In this document: piece by piece, positions 14,015-21,806 of the stretch
How positions within the stretch are numbered: position 1 is the first letter of the stretch
How the letters are laid out: each line of letters begins with the position of its first letter
Assembly: GCA_015256945.1 (NCBI GenBank)
Contig: JABZLB010000035.1
Coordinates: 1 to 24,192 of the forward strand
Reading direction: 5' to 3'
DNA length: 24,192 bases
Source of the DNA: Prevotellaceae bacterium
GTDB lineage: Bacteria; Bacteroidota; Bacteroidia; Bacteroidales; Bacteroidaceae
Position numbers and translations under genes: made by a program
The notes under the pieces: generated by a model
What the model saw: only the letters and a program-made list of their open reading frames with translations
The model's database searches: none
Told to the model about the DNA's origin: nothing

Positions 14015-15466
14015 TTGAGCAATAACACTTTCCAGAACAAGGAATTTAAAGACAATCTCCAAAGGTATGAGGCTACCCATAATACGGGTAAGCCTGTTTA
14101 CCTGGGTCCTGATGAGCTGACCGACATTGCAGAATATTATCATCTGCACGGCCAGCTCAACAAGGCTCTTGCAGCTATTGACCAGGCTATACAAATGTTT
14201 CCCGGCGCAACGCAGCCTTTAGCATTTCGTGCACGTGTGGCTATTCTTCTTGAAAATAACACACACACGGCTATGCAATACGCCCGACAAATTGAAGATA
14301 AAGCCGACCTTGATTACTTTTATATTATGGCAGAGATCATGATTGCCAGCGGAAACGATGAGCAGGCCGACCGTTATCTCAAAGAGAAAAGCACCGAAAT
14401 AAGTGACGATGATATTGATGATTTCTACCTCGATGTGGCTGTACTCTTCACCGATTACGACAACATGCCATTGGCACAAGCCTGGCTTTCACGTGTCACC
14501 GATACCCTTTCTGACGACTATCTTGAGCTAAAGGGGCGCATTGCCATGGGCCAGGGAAACTTTGTTGAGAGCGAATACATATTCAACAAGCTCATTGACC
14601 GCGATCCTTATCACGTGCCTTATTGGAACTTACTTGCCTCGGCACAATACCTTCACAACAACATTTCGTCGAGTATTGAGAGTAGTGATTTTTCATTAGC
14701 CATCAGTCCCGACGACGTTGATGCCATTCTCAATAAGGCAAATGCGCTCTGTATGACAGGCAACTATACCGAAGCACGCCAATATTACGAACTTTTTATG
14801 AAACTCCAGCCCCATAGCGAAATGGGCGAAATGGGCATAGCTTCGACACTGATGGGTGAAAATAAACTCGAAGAATCGTTTAAGCATTGGAAAAAAGCTG
14901 AAGAACGATGTAACCCCAGGTCGGTTAACATGATTGATATTCTACGCAATCAGAGCCTTGTCTGTGCGGCATCGGGTTACACCAGCGAGGCTTTCCATTG
15001 TATAAAAAAGCTTGAAGCCATTGCCGGCACTGAATTTCCCGACATCCATATCATCAAAGGGTACATCCATCTGCTTAATAAACAAGATGACAAAGCTGCG
15101 GCTTGTTTCAGCAAAGCCTTTGAAACAGGTGGGGATGATGATTACATACGCATTCTCTTTTTTATTGCCTATTGCTATTACGACTGCGGTTTCATGCAGA
15201 AAGCACATAACATGTTGCGTGCCGTAAGCCTGTCCAGTCAGTCCCAACAGTTTGCCGACGTGTGGCTTTACTTGTCAGTAACCGATTACGAACTGGGCTT
15301 GCAAGCCGATTTTATACACGATATGACAAAGGCTATTGAGCAGAATCCTCGTGAGGTAAGATCTGAATTTCACGAATATTTCCCTGAGAACATAGCCGAC
15401 AATGAGCTTATTGATTATGTCAATACCCACCCCATATCGAACATTGATAATCCATTAACCCGTTAA
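14015..15466 (+). CDS. Tetratricopeptide-repeat protein
   Basis: This 483-residue soluble protein consists largely of helical TPR pairs: for example AEYYHLHGQLNKALAAIDQA (about 38-57), SEYIFNKLIDRDPYHVPYWN (about 184-203), DAILNKANALCMTGNYTEARQYYE and KAAACFSKAFETG. There is no signal peptide, so it is probably cytosolic. TPR arrays bind partner proteins; the partner is unknown. It starts 9 nt after glnS. The only start compatible with the apparently conserved N terminus (N-x-F-x-N-x-E-F-K) is the TTG at 14015, because no in-frame ATG or GTG lies between it and the first repeats. The DedA gene follows after 10 nt. I recognise this as a type common in Bacteroidetes. Confidence 0.87.
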   Translation: MSNNTFQNKEFKDNLQRYEATHNTGKPVYLGPDELTDIAEYYHLHGQLNKALAAIDQAIQMFPGATQPLAFRARVAILLENNTHTAMQYARQIEDKADLDYFYIMAEIMIASGNDEQADRYLKEKSTEISDDDIDDFYLDVAVLFTDYDNMPLAQAWLSRVTDTLSDDYLELKGRIAMGQGNFVESEYIFNKLIDRDPYHVPYWNLLASAQYLHNNISSSIESSDFSLAISPDDVDAILNKANALCMTGNYTEARQYYELFMKLQPHSEMGEMGIASTLMGENKLEESFKHWKKAEERCNPRSVNMIDILRNQSLVCAASGYTSEAFHCIKKLEAIAGTEFPDIHIIKGYIHLLNKQDDKAAACFSKAFETGGDDDYIRILFFIAYCYYDCGFMQKAHNMLRAVSLSSQSQQFADVWLYLSVTDYELGLQADFIHDMTKAIEQNPREVRSEFHEYFPENIADNELIDYVNTHPISNIDNPLTR

Positions 15467-15476
15467 TTATAAAGGT

Positions 15477-16115
15477 ATGAACATTTTTTCAACCCTGTTG
15501 GGCAACTTGAATTATGCCACAATCTTTTTCCTTATGCTACTCGAGAGTACCGTTATACCTGTGCCTTCCGAGTTAGTTGTGTCGCCAGCTGCCTATCATG
15601 CTGCCAATGGCAACCTTAATATATTCCTTGTTATCCTGTTCGCTACGCTGGGAGCCGATGCCGGTGCCACCATCAACTATATTGCAGGCTACTATCTTGG
15701 CAGGCCTATTATATATCGCTTTGCCAACAGTAAGTTCGGCAAGCTCTGTATGCTCAATCAGAAAAAGGTAGAAAAAAGCGAAGAATATTTCAACAATCAC
15801 GGTATGCTTGCTACCATCACAGGCCGACTTATCCCTGGTATTCGCCATTTAATCTCCATCCCCGCCGGCCTGTCGAAGATGCATTATTGGAAGTTTCTTT
15901 TGTATACCACAATAGGAGCCGGTTGCTGGAACATCATTCTGGCCATCTTGGGATGGTATCTTCATGCCGTTGTGCCAGAATCAGAGCTTGATGATAAAAT
16001 CATGGAATATGGCGAATACATCAAATTTGTCATCATAGCACTCATTGCCATCGCCCTCGTCTATTTCCTTGTGAAATGGTATGTTAAGCGGCACCGCACA
16101 AACATCTCAAAATAA
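15477..16115 (+). CDS. DedA-family membrane protein (SNARE-associated/VTT domain)
   Basis: The 212-residue inner-membrane protein matches DedA. ESTVIPVPSELV (about 23-34) is the re-entrant-loop motif with its acidic residue and prolines, and GRLIPGIRHLISIPAGL (about 116-132) holds the conserved arginines. There are several further hydrophobic segments, including about 138-162 and 180-200. DedA proteins act as lipid carriers or flippases, including undecaprenyl phosphate recycling and phosphatidylethanolamine handling in some members; the substrate here is unknown. The ATG at 15477 has AAAGG just before it, one of the clearer ribosome-binding-like sequences in this window. It is the last gene of the glnS-TPR-DedA unit. 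Length is typical (about 200-220). Confidence 0.9.
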   Translation: MNIFSTLLGNLNYATIFFLMLLESTVIPVPSELVVSPAAYHAANGNLNIFLVILFATLGADAGATINYIAGYYLGRPIIYRFANSKFGKLCMLNQKKVEKSEEYFNNHGMLATITGRLIPGIRHLISIPAGLSKMHYWKFLLYTTIGAGCWNIILAILGWYLHAVVPESELDDKIMEYGEYIKFVIIALIAIALVYFLVKWYVKRHRTNISK

Positions 16116-16211
16116 TGTAGAAAATGATATAAAGATAGAGTTAGCGTAAATACATCTATTCCAAATTTATAATTTATCCCATGACATAGGACATAATTAA
16201 TATTTTTCGTA
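16116..16211. other. Gap between the DedA gene and the structured RNA
   Basis: AT-rich, without a gene or a convincing terminator for the glnS unit. It leads directly into the promoter box at 16212-16219. Confidence 0.4.
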
Positions 16212-16219
16212 TACCTTTG
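16212..16219 (+). promoter_or_regulatory. Promoter -7 box before the structured RNA
   Basis: TACCTTTG, exact match to TAnnTTTG, with transcription predicted to start near 16226. No TTTG -33 box is visible at the usual distance. Confidence 0.55.
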
Positions 16220-16225
16220 CACCCC

Positions 16226-16495
16226 GTAAATATCAAGTTTGCCTAGGCGCAGGCAAGCGTTACAAAGAGTTTAATCGTTAAAAAGAGCGTTTGACATATA
16301 TCCGAAGTCTGAAATCTGGACAATTTCAACTAATGGAGGATATGGCGATACGCTCACGCTGAGGATTATTGTACCCTTATACTCAAGGGCATAATATATC
16401 TTTAGGCGTGGGCTATTGTTTATTACCCCATTAGTAGGCTGTCCAGAGCCTCAGACTTGGTAATGGCAATAGTTCCCACGCCTTTCCATTTTTAT
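16226..16495 (+). ncRNA. Highly structured RNA: 6S-like small RNA or regulatory leader
   Basis: A 5' hairpin (16237-16244 with 16251-16258) is followed by a long rod: AAGTCTGA/TCAGACTT (16305-16312 with 16451-16458), TCTGGACA/TGTCCAGA (16315-16322 with 16440-16447) and ACTAATGG/CCATTAGT (16329-16336 with 16428-16435), all perfect. Above a large internal bubble come a 7-bp stem (16354-16360 with 16405-16411) and an apical hairpin CCCTT/AAGGG (16374-16378 with 16385-16389) supported by ATTAT/ATAAT. A rod with a central bubble resembles 6S RNA; the Bacteroidales-1 motif is another candidate to test. A rival 3' hairpin (16405-16427 with 16459-16482), followed by T-rich sequence, could act as a terminator. 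It may be a free RNA or the leader of the BspA-like gene 89 nt downstream. No tmRNA, RNase P RNA or SRP RNA signature was seen. Confidence 0.6.
16405..16495 (+). terminator. Terminator-like hairpin competing with the RNA rod
   Basis: GGCGTGGG/CCCACGCC (16405-16412 with 16475-16482), CTATTG/CAATAG (16413-16418 with 16467-16472) and ATTACC/GGTAAT (16422-16427 with 16459-16464) enclose a 31-nt loop. TTTCCATTTTT follows. Bases 16405-16411 are also used in the alternative rod. Confidence 0.5.
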
Positions 16496-16583
16496 AATTT
16501 TATTTTAAAATATGCTGCAATAGGGGACTTGTAAGCATTATGAGAGTTTAATCAAGAGTATAAAAAAAGAAAAGTATCAAACA

Positions 16584-19379
16584 ATGAAAAAACTTTTATT
16601 TCTTTTATTGCTCGTAATGCTATCTCCTGCATTACGAGCTAAGACATTAGAGCTTAACGAGGAGTCACCATGGGTTTATCGTGTTTTAGATAATAACAAT
16701 ATAGCCATTATCGGTACTAGGGATAGTGTACGTGGCCCTTTAATTATTCCGTCAACCATTGAAGCTAATGGTATTACATATAATGTTACTGAAATTAGAT
16801 CGAGCTCCCCAAATGGTGGAGGACCTATAATTGGCGCCTTCCAAGAATGTAATACAATTACTAGTGTAACTATTCCAAGCAGTGTAAAGAAAATAGATTA
16901 TCGTTCATTTTACGGATGTAAAAATCTAACAAGGCTTGGACTTTCAGTTGGACTTGAAGAAATTGGTGCAGAAGCTTTTTATGGATGTTCTAATTTAAGA
17001 GGTGATTTACTTTTACCCCAAACCCTGAAAAGAATCCAATATCGTGCTTTTGGTAATTGCCCTTTTGATGGAACTCTAACAGTAGGTGCCCAAGAGCCCA
17101 CTGATGGATCTTTCTTATTTAACAGCACTAGCACTTATATGTATGAAGACTATCCTTTTACTAGTTGTAAGTTTAATAAAATTGTTTTAGAAGGTGAAAG
17201 GCCCGCAGCATTATATAACACATCTGTCGAATTTAGATATGAGAATCCAACTAGCCTAGTACAGTATAAAGTCAAAAACCATTCATCAGGTATTATAGAG
17301 TCGCAGTTAGGAACAGTTGCAACCATAGAGATAGGGCCTGATGTGAAAGAGATCGTTGACTATGCACTTACAGGTATCAATTTAAGTAATAGCAATTCTG
17401 CAACACTACTTTCACATGTCGAGAAAATTGGCAAATATGCATTTCAAGGAACAAAATTAAATGGAGATCTCATTATACCCACAACTGTTAAATCAATCGA
17501 TGATTTTGCTTTTTCTGATGATCAGTTTCAGACTATAAAATTTTCCACTCCATCATCACTTACAACTATTGGAGATTATGCTTTTTATCTTAGGGAGCCC
17601 CAAAATGTATCAGATCCAATAAATCTTAATAATGAACTTATCATACCTTCATCTGTACAAAGGATTGGTAGTTCTTCGTTTCAAAATGTACCATTAAAAA
17701 GTTTAGACCTTACAAATGCAACCTCTTTAAAAGAAATAGGAGGTGGAGCTTTTGCAAATTGTATTTTAAATGGAGCCCACATAAAAATACCAGGGAATGT
17801 AAATAAACTTGGAGGAGCTTTTGAAGGAAACAAAATAGCATCAATTGAAATAGAAGAAGGTGATTTAGAAATAATTAATCCAGGTTTTGCAAAAGATAAT
17901 CCATTACTTACTCAAATTGAACTACCAAAGAAAATAAAAGAAATTCGTAATAATGCATTTGAAAATTGTACATCTCTCGTCAATGTACAGTTACCGATAA
18001 ATCTACATAAAATTGGCAATGAGGCATTCAAGGGGTGCACTAATTTAGAAACAATCACTCCACTTCCTAACAATATTGAGACAATAGGTGCACAAGCATT
18101 CGTAGGATGTGACAAACTAAAAGCTGATGCATCTGAACTTTTACCAAGTTCTTTAAAAGAAATAGCCGGTACTGCTTTTAATAATATAAAAGGGATAACA
18201 GGGGAGGCTATATTCCCTGATAATAATATTAGCATTACTCCTGTCAATCCTTTTCTCGGCACAAATGTTCACGGTATAAGAATGAACAAGGGCTTAAATT
18301 ATTTTAACCAAATAGGGAAAGATAGTCCTTTACCAGAGCCCTGGCCAAATAATGCAAATCTTTTTTATATAGACAGTCATAAGTGTACCGTATTCATAGG
18401 GACAGACAAAACTTATAATGACGAGGTATATAAGTTCACGCGTAAACGTATTAATAATACGCAATATGCAGAATTTAATAACCTTTCTGTCAATACAATA
18501 GTTTATTTACCATCAAATGAAACGTTCAATGTAGGGAATCTACCTCATAAAAACTTTGAGGATCGCTTCACTGATGAGGGTGCGGAAAACTTTGTAATGG
18601 ATGGGAAGTGTGCACATTTCTTTGTAAAGGACGGGCTTCCATATCGTATTCCTTATAGCTTTACAGCTTTAGAAGCTAAATACGACCGCGTTTTCTCTCC
18701 CACTGGTGGTAAGAATGTAAGCACACTTTATCTGCCTTATCCTACTGATCTGCCCACAGGCATGAAAGCTTATGAGCTTGTTGAAAAGGGATTTGATATA
18801 AATGGTGTTAAAGCCTTCATATTTAAGCAGGTTTCAACACCTCTCCGTGCTAATACACCTTACCTTGTACAGGTTACTGATGGTGCAACACATACATTGC
18901 CAACCATGTATAATGTAGAGGTTCCTGCATCACCTTGCTTCGATAACGACAGCAAGTATATTGCACCTGGATACAAGCGTTCTTTCCTCCATGCTACGTC
19001 AACCGCCGACTGGAACTTTTATGGTACGACCGAACGCATCAATAATGATGAAGCCTATACCGAAAAAGCGTTTTATCTGAATGGAAGCCAGTGGTGGTCA
19101 GTAAATCAGAATGTAGAAAACGATTATATTGCACCGTTCCGCTGTTTCATCAGCAGTCCTAATGGTTCTGTGGCAGCAAAGAGTTTCATGATGGTGCTTG
19201 ATGGTGGGGAAAATACTACAAACAGTATCAACGAACTTGAGAACAATACCAACAACGACATACAAAGTGGTCATTATCCTTTCTATACCACTGATGGAAA
19301 ACTTGCAGGACACGACTATAACGCACTTACACGCGATCAAATTTATATCGTAAATGGTAAAAAGTTCTATAAATTTTAA
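16584..19379 (+). CDS. BspA-like leucine-rich-repeat surface protein with T9SS-type tail
   Basis: The 931-residue protein has an N-terminal signal peptide (MKKLLFLLLLVMLSPALRAK). About a dozen LRR_5/BspA-type repeats follow, from about residue 60 to 560, with the recurring pattern I/L-P-x-x-L/V-K-x-I-x-x-x-A-F-x-x-C. A non-repeat region (about 570-890) includes a VSTLYLPYPTDLPTGMKAYE segment. The last 34 residues (FYTTDGKLAG...IYIVNGKKFYKF) look like a type A C-terminal sorting domain for T9SS export and cell-surface anchoring. BspA-like proteins often bind host matrix proteins or other bacteria. The repeat region is visibly AT-richer than the 3' part (17 G/C of 60 at 17881-17940 against 30 of 60 at 18961-19020). 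Only a weak promoter match (TAATTTTA, 16495-16502) lies close upstream, so expression may come through the structured RNA region. A small peptide gene follows after 14 nt. Confidence 0.9.
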   Translation: MKKLLFLLLLVMLSPALRAKTLELNEESPWVYRVLDNNNIAIIGTRDSVRGPLIIPSTIEANGITYNVTEIRSSSPNGGGPIIGAFQECNTITSVTIPSSVKKIDYRSFYGCKNLTRLGLSVGLEEIGAEAFYGCSNLRGDLLLPQTLKRIQYRAFGNCPFDGTLTVGAQEPTDGSFLFNSTSTYMYEDYPFTSCKFNKIVLEGERPAALYNTSVEFRYENPTSLVQYKVKNHSSGIIESQLGTVATIEIGPDVKEIVDYALTGINLSNSNSATLLSHVEKIGKYAFQGTKLNGDLIIPTTVKSIDDFAFSDDQFQTIKFSTPSSLTTIGDYAFYLREPQNVSDPINLNNELIIPSSVQRIGSSSFQNVPLKSLDLTNATSLKEIGGGAFANCILNGAHIKIPGNVNKLGGAFEGNKIASIEIEEGDLEIINPGFAKDNPLLTQIELPKKIKEIRNNAFENCTSLVNVQLPINLHKIGNEAFKGCTNLETITPLPNNIETIGAQAFVGCDKLKADASELLPSSLKEIAGTAFNNIKGITGEAIFPDNNISITPVNPFLGTNVHGIRMNKGLNYFNQIGKDSPLPEPWPNNANLFYIDSHKCTVFIGTDKTYNDEVYKFTRKRINNTQYAEFNNLSVNTIVYLPSNETFNVGNLPHKNFEDRFTDEGAENFVMDGKCAHFFVKDGLPYRIPYSFTALEAKYDRVFSPTGGKNVSTLYLPYPTDLPTGMKAYELVEKGFDINGVKAFIFKQVSTPLRANTPYLVQVTDGATHTLPTMYNVEVPASPCFDNDSKYIAPGYKRSFLHATSTADWNFYGTTERINNDEAYTEKAFYLNGSQWWSVNQNVENDYIAPFRCFISSPNGSVAAKSFMMVLDGGENTTNSINELENNTNNDIQSGHYPFYTTDGKLAGHDYNALTRDQIYIVNGKKFYKF

Positions 19380-19393
19380 ATTCTATAATTAAG

Positions 19394-19609
19394 ATGAAAA
19401 AGCAAGTATATCAGCAGCCTTATTGTGAGGTTAATACTATATTAACTGAGAATTTCATTGCACTCTCTGTACCAATCGGCGGTGGTGGCACAGGATTGGG
19501 AGGCCCTGGAGGTGGCGGTCAAGCTAAATCCTTTACCTCTTTTGATAATGAAGAGGATAACACCGAAGAATCAAATATTTATCTTTCCCATTATAATACC
19601 TGGGAATAA
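19394..19609 (+). CDS. Small FICTS-like peptide with glycine-rich core (copy C)
   Basis: This 71-residue protein has no signal peptide. It shares the exactly spaced motif of the other two peptides: Y6-x2-P9-x-C11-x9-F21-I22-A23-L24-S25-V26, with A-L in place of C-T. After the motif comes a glycine-rich run (about residues 29-41) and an acidic tail ending Y-N-T-W-E. It starts 14 nt after the BspA-like gene, so here the peptide follows the surface protein, whereas the other two precede theirs. A hairpin at 19620-19657 closes the unit. The gene is supported by motif conservation and tight spacing; function unknown. A shifted open frame from 19458 over the same DNA is a shadow. Confidence 0.72.
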   Translation: MKKQVYQQPYCEVNTILTENFIALSVPIGGGGTGLGGPGGGGQAKSFTSFDNEEDNTEESNIYLSHYNTWE

Positions 19610-19619
19610 CAATCTCCTT

Positions 19620-19664
19620 ACAAAGGCATCACATGAGCATTCATATGATGCCTTTGTCATTTCC
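19620..19664 (+). terminator. Hairpin terminator after the LRR and peptide unit
   Basis: ACAAAGGCATCA (19620-19631) pairs perfectly with TGATGCCTTTGT (19646-19657), a 12-bp stem with a 14-base loop, starting 11 bases after the stop. The following T-run is short (CATTTCC), so this is probable rather than certain. Confidence 0.7.
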
Positions 19665-19734
19665 TGCCCATTCACTAAATTATTCTTACTACATTTCTTT
19701 TACAATCTGCATCTACATTTCAATAAATAATATG

Positions 19735-19742
19735 TATATTTG
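19735..19742 (+). promoter_or_regulatory. Promoter -7 box for the kinase/CBM9 unit
   Basis: TATATTTG, exact match to TAnnTTTG. The start would be near 19748, giving a leader of about 77 nt. No -33 TTTG is seen. Confidence 0.45.
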
Positions 19743-19824
19743 CTTTCAAAATAAAGCAATAAGCATGTAGACTGCTATTTACACCCATTTTACAAACCAT
19801 CCTTACACCTAAAAACTTAGAAAT

Positions 19825-20922
19825 ATGACTCAGGAAGAGTTGAGGCAAATCGTTGCACAGTTCCAGATACAAGGCTCTGTTGAAAAAATTGAGCCGATAG
19901 GAAACGGACTGATTAATGAAACATTACGCGTAACAACAGCCGGGAATTACTGTCCCGATTACGTATTACAACGCATTAACAACGCCGTATTTACCGATGT
20001 AGACTTGTTGCAACACAACATTGATGTGGTAACAAGTCATATACGCCACAAGCTGCAGGCACAACATGAGCAGGATATTGACCGCAAATGCCTGCAATTT
20101 ATCCAGGCCTCCAACGGTCTTACCTACTACCGCGACGGGCAGGAACGCTACTGGCGTATGAGCCTTTTTATCCCCGATGCCGTAACAAGGGAGGAGGTAA
20201 ACAACAACAGTGCTTTCTGCTGCGGGCAAACTTTCGGCAACTTTGAGCAAATGCTCATCGACCTCAAAGAACCTCTTGGCGAAACCATTCCGAACTTTCA
20301 CAACATGGAATTGCGCCTCGAGCAACTGCATGAGGCTGTAAAAGCCGACAAGGCAGGACGCGTAAGTCTTGTCAGCGACATGCTCAACACGCTCAATCGC
20401 GATGCGGACGAAATGTGCCTGGCCGAACAACTCTACCGCCGTGGCGTGCTTCCGAAGCGCATTTGCCACTGCGATACAAAGGTCAATAACATGATGTTTG
20501 ATAAAGATGGCAGCGTACTGTGCGTAATTGATCTCGATACTGTGATGCCAAGTTTTGTGTTTTCCGATTACGGCGACTTCCTGAGGACGGGAGCAAATCG
20601 GGTTGCAGAAGACAGCGATCAGTTTGAATCGGTTGGCCTCAACGAAGATATTTTCTGTGCTTTTACCGAAGGTTACCTTGCTTCGGCGTCACGTTTCCTC
20701 ACCTCTGTTGAGGTTAGCCACCTGCCTTTTGCCGTGGCTCTGTTCCCCTATATGCAGTGCGTACGCTTCCTTACCGATTATATCAACGGCGATGTATATT
20801 ATAAAATTCGCTACCCCGAGCACAATTTCGTACGCTCACGCAACCAATTGCTGCTCTATCAAGATGTAAGACGTCATGACAAAATGATGACTGAGTTTGT
20901 TCAAAGTGCTGCAAAACAATGA
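19825..20922 (+). CDS. Phosphotransferase-family sugar kinase, N-acetylhexosamine 1-kinase-like
   Basis: The 365-residue protein belongs to the aminoglycoside phosphotransferase (APH) kinase-like fold. The catalytic loop is HCDTKVNNMMFD (H215, D217, N222) and the metal-binding segment is VIDLDTVMP (D236, D238), followed by DYGDFLRTGAN. The pairing of H-x-DTK-NN with IDLDTVMP is close to N-acetylhexosamine 1-kinases (NahK), which phosphorylate GlcNAc or GalNAc at C1 in salvage pathways. Length (NahK about 360) agrees. It is cytosolic. The stop overlaps the start of the next gene by four bases (20919-20922), pointing to translational coupling with a CBM9-like protein. Sugar specificity is inferred from the family only. 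Confidence 0.82.
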   Translation: MTQEELRQIVAQFQIQGSVEKIEPIGNGLINETLRVTTAGNYCPDYVLQRINNAVFTDVDLLQHNIDVVTSHIRHKLQAQHEQDIDRKCLQFIQASNGLTYYRDGQERYWRMSLFIPDAVTREEVNNNSAFCCGQTFGNFEQMLIDLKEPLGETIPNFHNMELRLEQLHEAVKADKAGRVSLVSDMLNTLNRDADEMCLAEQLYRRGVLPKRICHCDTKVNNMMFDKDGSVLCVIDLDTVMPSFVFSDYGDFLRTGANRVAEDSDQFESVGLNEDIFCAFTEGYLASASRFLTSVEVSHLPFAVALFPYMQCVRFLTDYINGDVYYKIRYPEHNFVRSRNQLLLYQDVRRHDKMMTEFVQSAAKQ

Positions 20923-21572
20923 AACATATACAAGTAAACCCCATGGAATGCAGGCTGCAGCAAGCCGCTTCCATACCTGAAACATTCAGAACAGAGGGCA
21001 TAGCATACCATAAAATTGACGTTGTAAACTGGGCTTCTCAATATCCTTACCGTCCCGATGTGCTGTTTGCCATTGCCCATCAGGGCGATGCCGTATTGCT
21101 TCACTATCGTGTAGAAGAGAACAATATACGGGCAACGGTGGACGAAGATGGCGGCAGGGTTTGGGAAGACTCGTGTTGTGAGTTCTTCATCAGCATTGAC
21201 GGCAACGACAATTACTACAATATCGAAACCAATTGCATAGGTACAGCTCTGCTGTGTAACGGGTCGGGGCGCAACAACCGCATCGGGGCGCCTGCAAATA
21301 TACTGAACCAGATAAGCCGCTGGTCATCGTCAGGGCGCAAGCCTTTCGGCCAGCTTAACCAACCACAAAAATGGGAACTGGCACTGATTATCCCCGTGAG
21401 GGCTTTTTTCTGTCACCATATACAATCGCTTTCGGGCCGAACCGTACGTGCCAATTTCTACAAATGTGGCGATAAAACGCTCAATCCTCATTTCCTTTCA
21501 TGGAATGCTATCAATAGTCTATCGCCCGATTTCCATCGTCCCGACTGCTTTGGCGAGCTTACTTTCCTGTAA
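20919..21572 (+). CDS. Carbohydrate-binding family 9-like protein
   Basis: This 217-residue protein matches the CBM9-like (DOMON-related) family of Bacteroidetes: VNWASQYPYRPDVLFAIAH, LHYRVEE, WEDSCCEFFIS (aromatic and acidic residues of the sugar site), YYNIETNCIGT, a FRANFYKCGD-like ANFYKCGDKT segment, HFLSWNAI and DFHRPDCFGELTF at the end. There is no signal peptide, so it appears to stay in the cytosol, unlike the CBM9 modules of secreted xylanases. It overlaps the kinase gene by four bases. A role in handling a carbohydrate ligand together with the kinase is likely but unproven. A weak hairpin (GTAAA..GCC/GGCTTTAC, about 21568-21598) overlaps the stop, and a strong terminator follows at 21657-21698. 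Confidence 0.85.
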   Translation: MKHIQVNPMECRLQQAASIPETFRTEGIAYHKIDVVNWASQYPYRPDVLFAIAHQGDAVLLHYRVEENNIRATVDEDGGRVWEDSCCEFFISIDGNDNYYNIETNCIGTALLCNGSGRNNRIGAPANILNQISRWSSSGRKPFGQLNQPQKWELALIIPVRAFFCHHIQSLSGRTVRANFYKCGDKTLNPHFLSWNAINSLSPDFHRPDCFGELTFL

Positions 21573-21656
21573 AAAGCCATCATGTAAAGAGGCTTTACGC
21601 ATACCTTCTACTTAAAGCAGCTGTGATAAATAATAAATAAATACCACAAAATAATA

Positions 21657-21698
21657 CCCCCAACCTATTATATTCGTAGGGTTGGGGGATTTTTTTTA
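21657..21698 (+). terminator. Strong intrinsic terminator after the kinase/CBM9 unit
   Basis: CCCCCAACC (21657-21665) pairs with GGTTGGGGG (21680-21688), followed by a long T-run (21690-21697). The minus-strand side is also T-rich but less regular, so it may work in both directions between the convergent units. Confidence 0.88.
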
Positions 21699-21806
21699 TA
21701 AAGCCAATAGCTTCAAAAATAAAAATATCAAGAGTTTTAATTCCGCTTAAACTATCACTGCTGACGTATAGAACAAAGATAGAACTCTCCTTACAAAATT
21801 CAGCTC

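Noticed and set aside
19394..19609. Reading copy C as a double-glycine bacteriocin precursor
   Set aside because: The glycine run is not preceded by a classical double-glycine leader, the other two copies lack it, and no peptidase-transporter or modification gene is nearby.
19966..20469. 167-residue frame opposite the kinase gene
   Set aside because: Antisense to the conserved kinase core, so most likely a shadow.
21768..21781. Exact minus-strand -7 box (TATCTTTG) downstream of the copy B lipoprotein
   Set aside because: No -33 box at the right distance and no clear transcript unit below it; kept only as a possible chance match.
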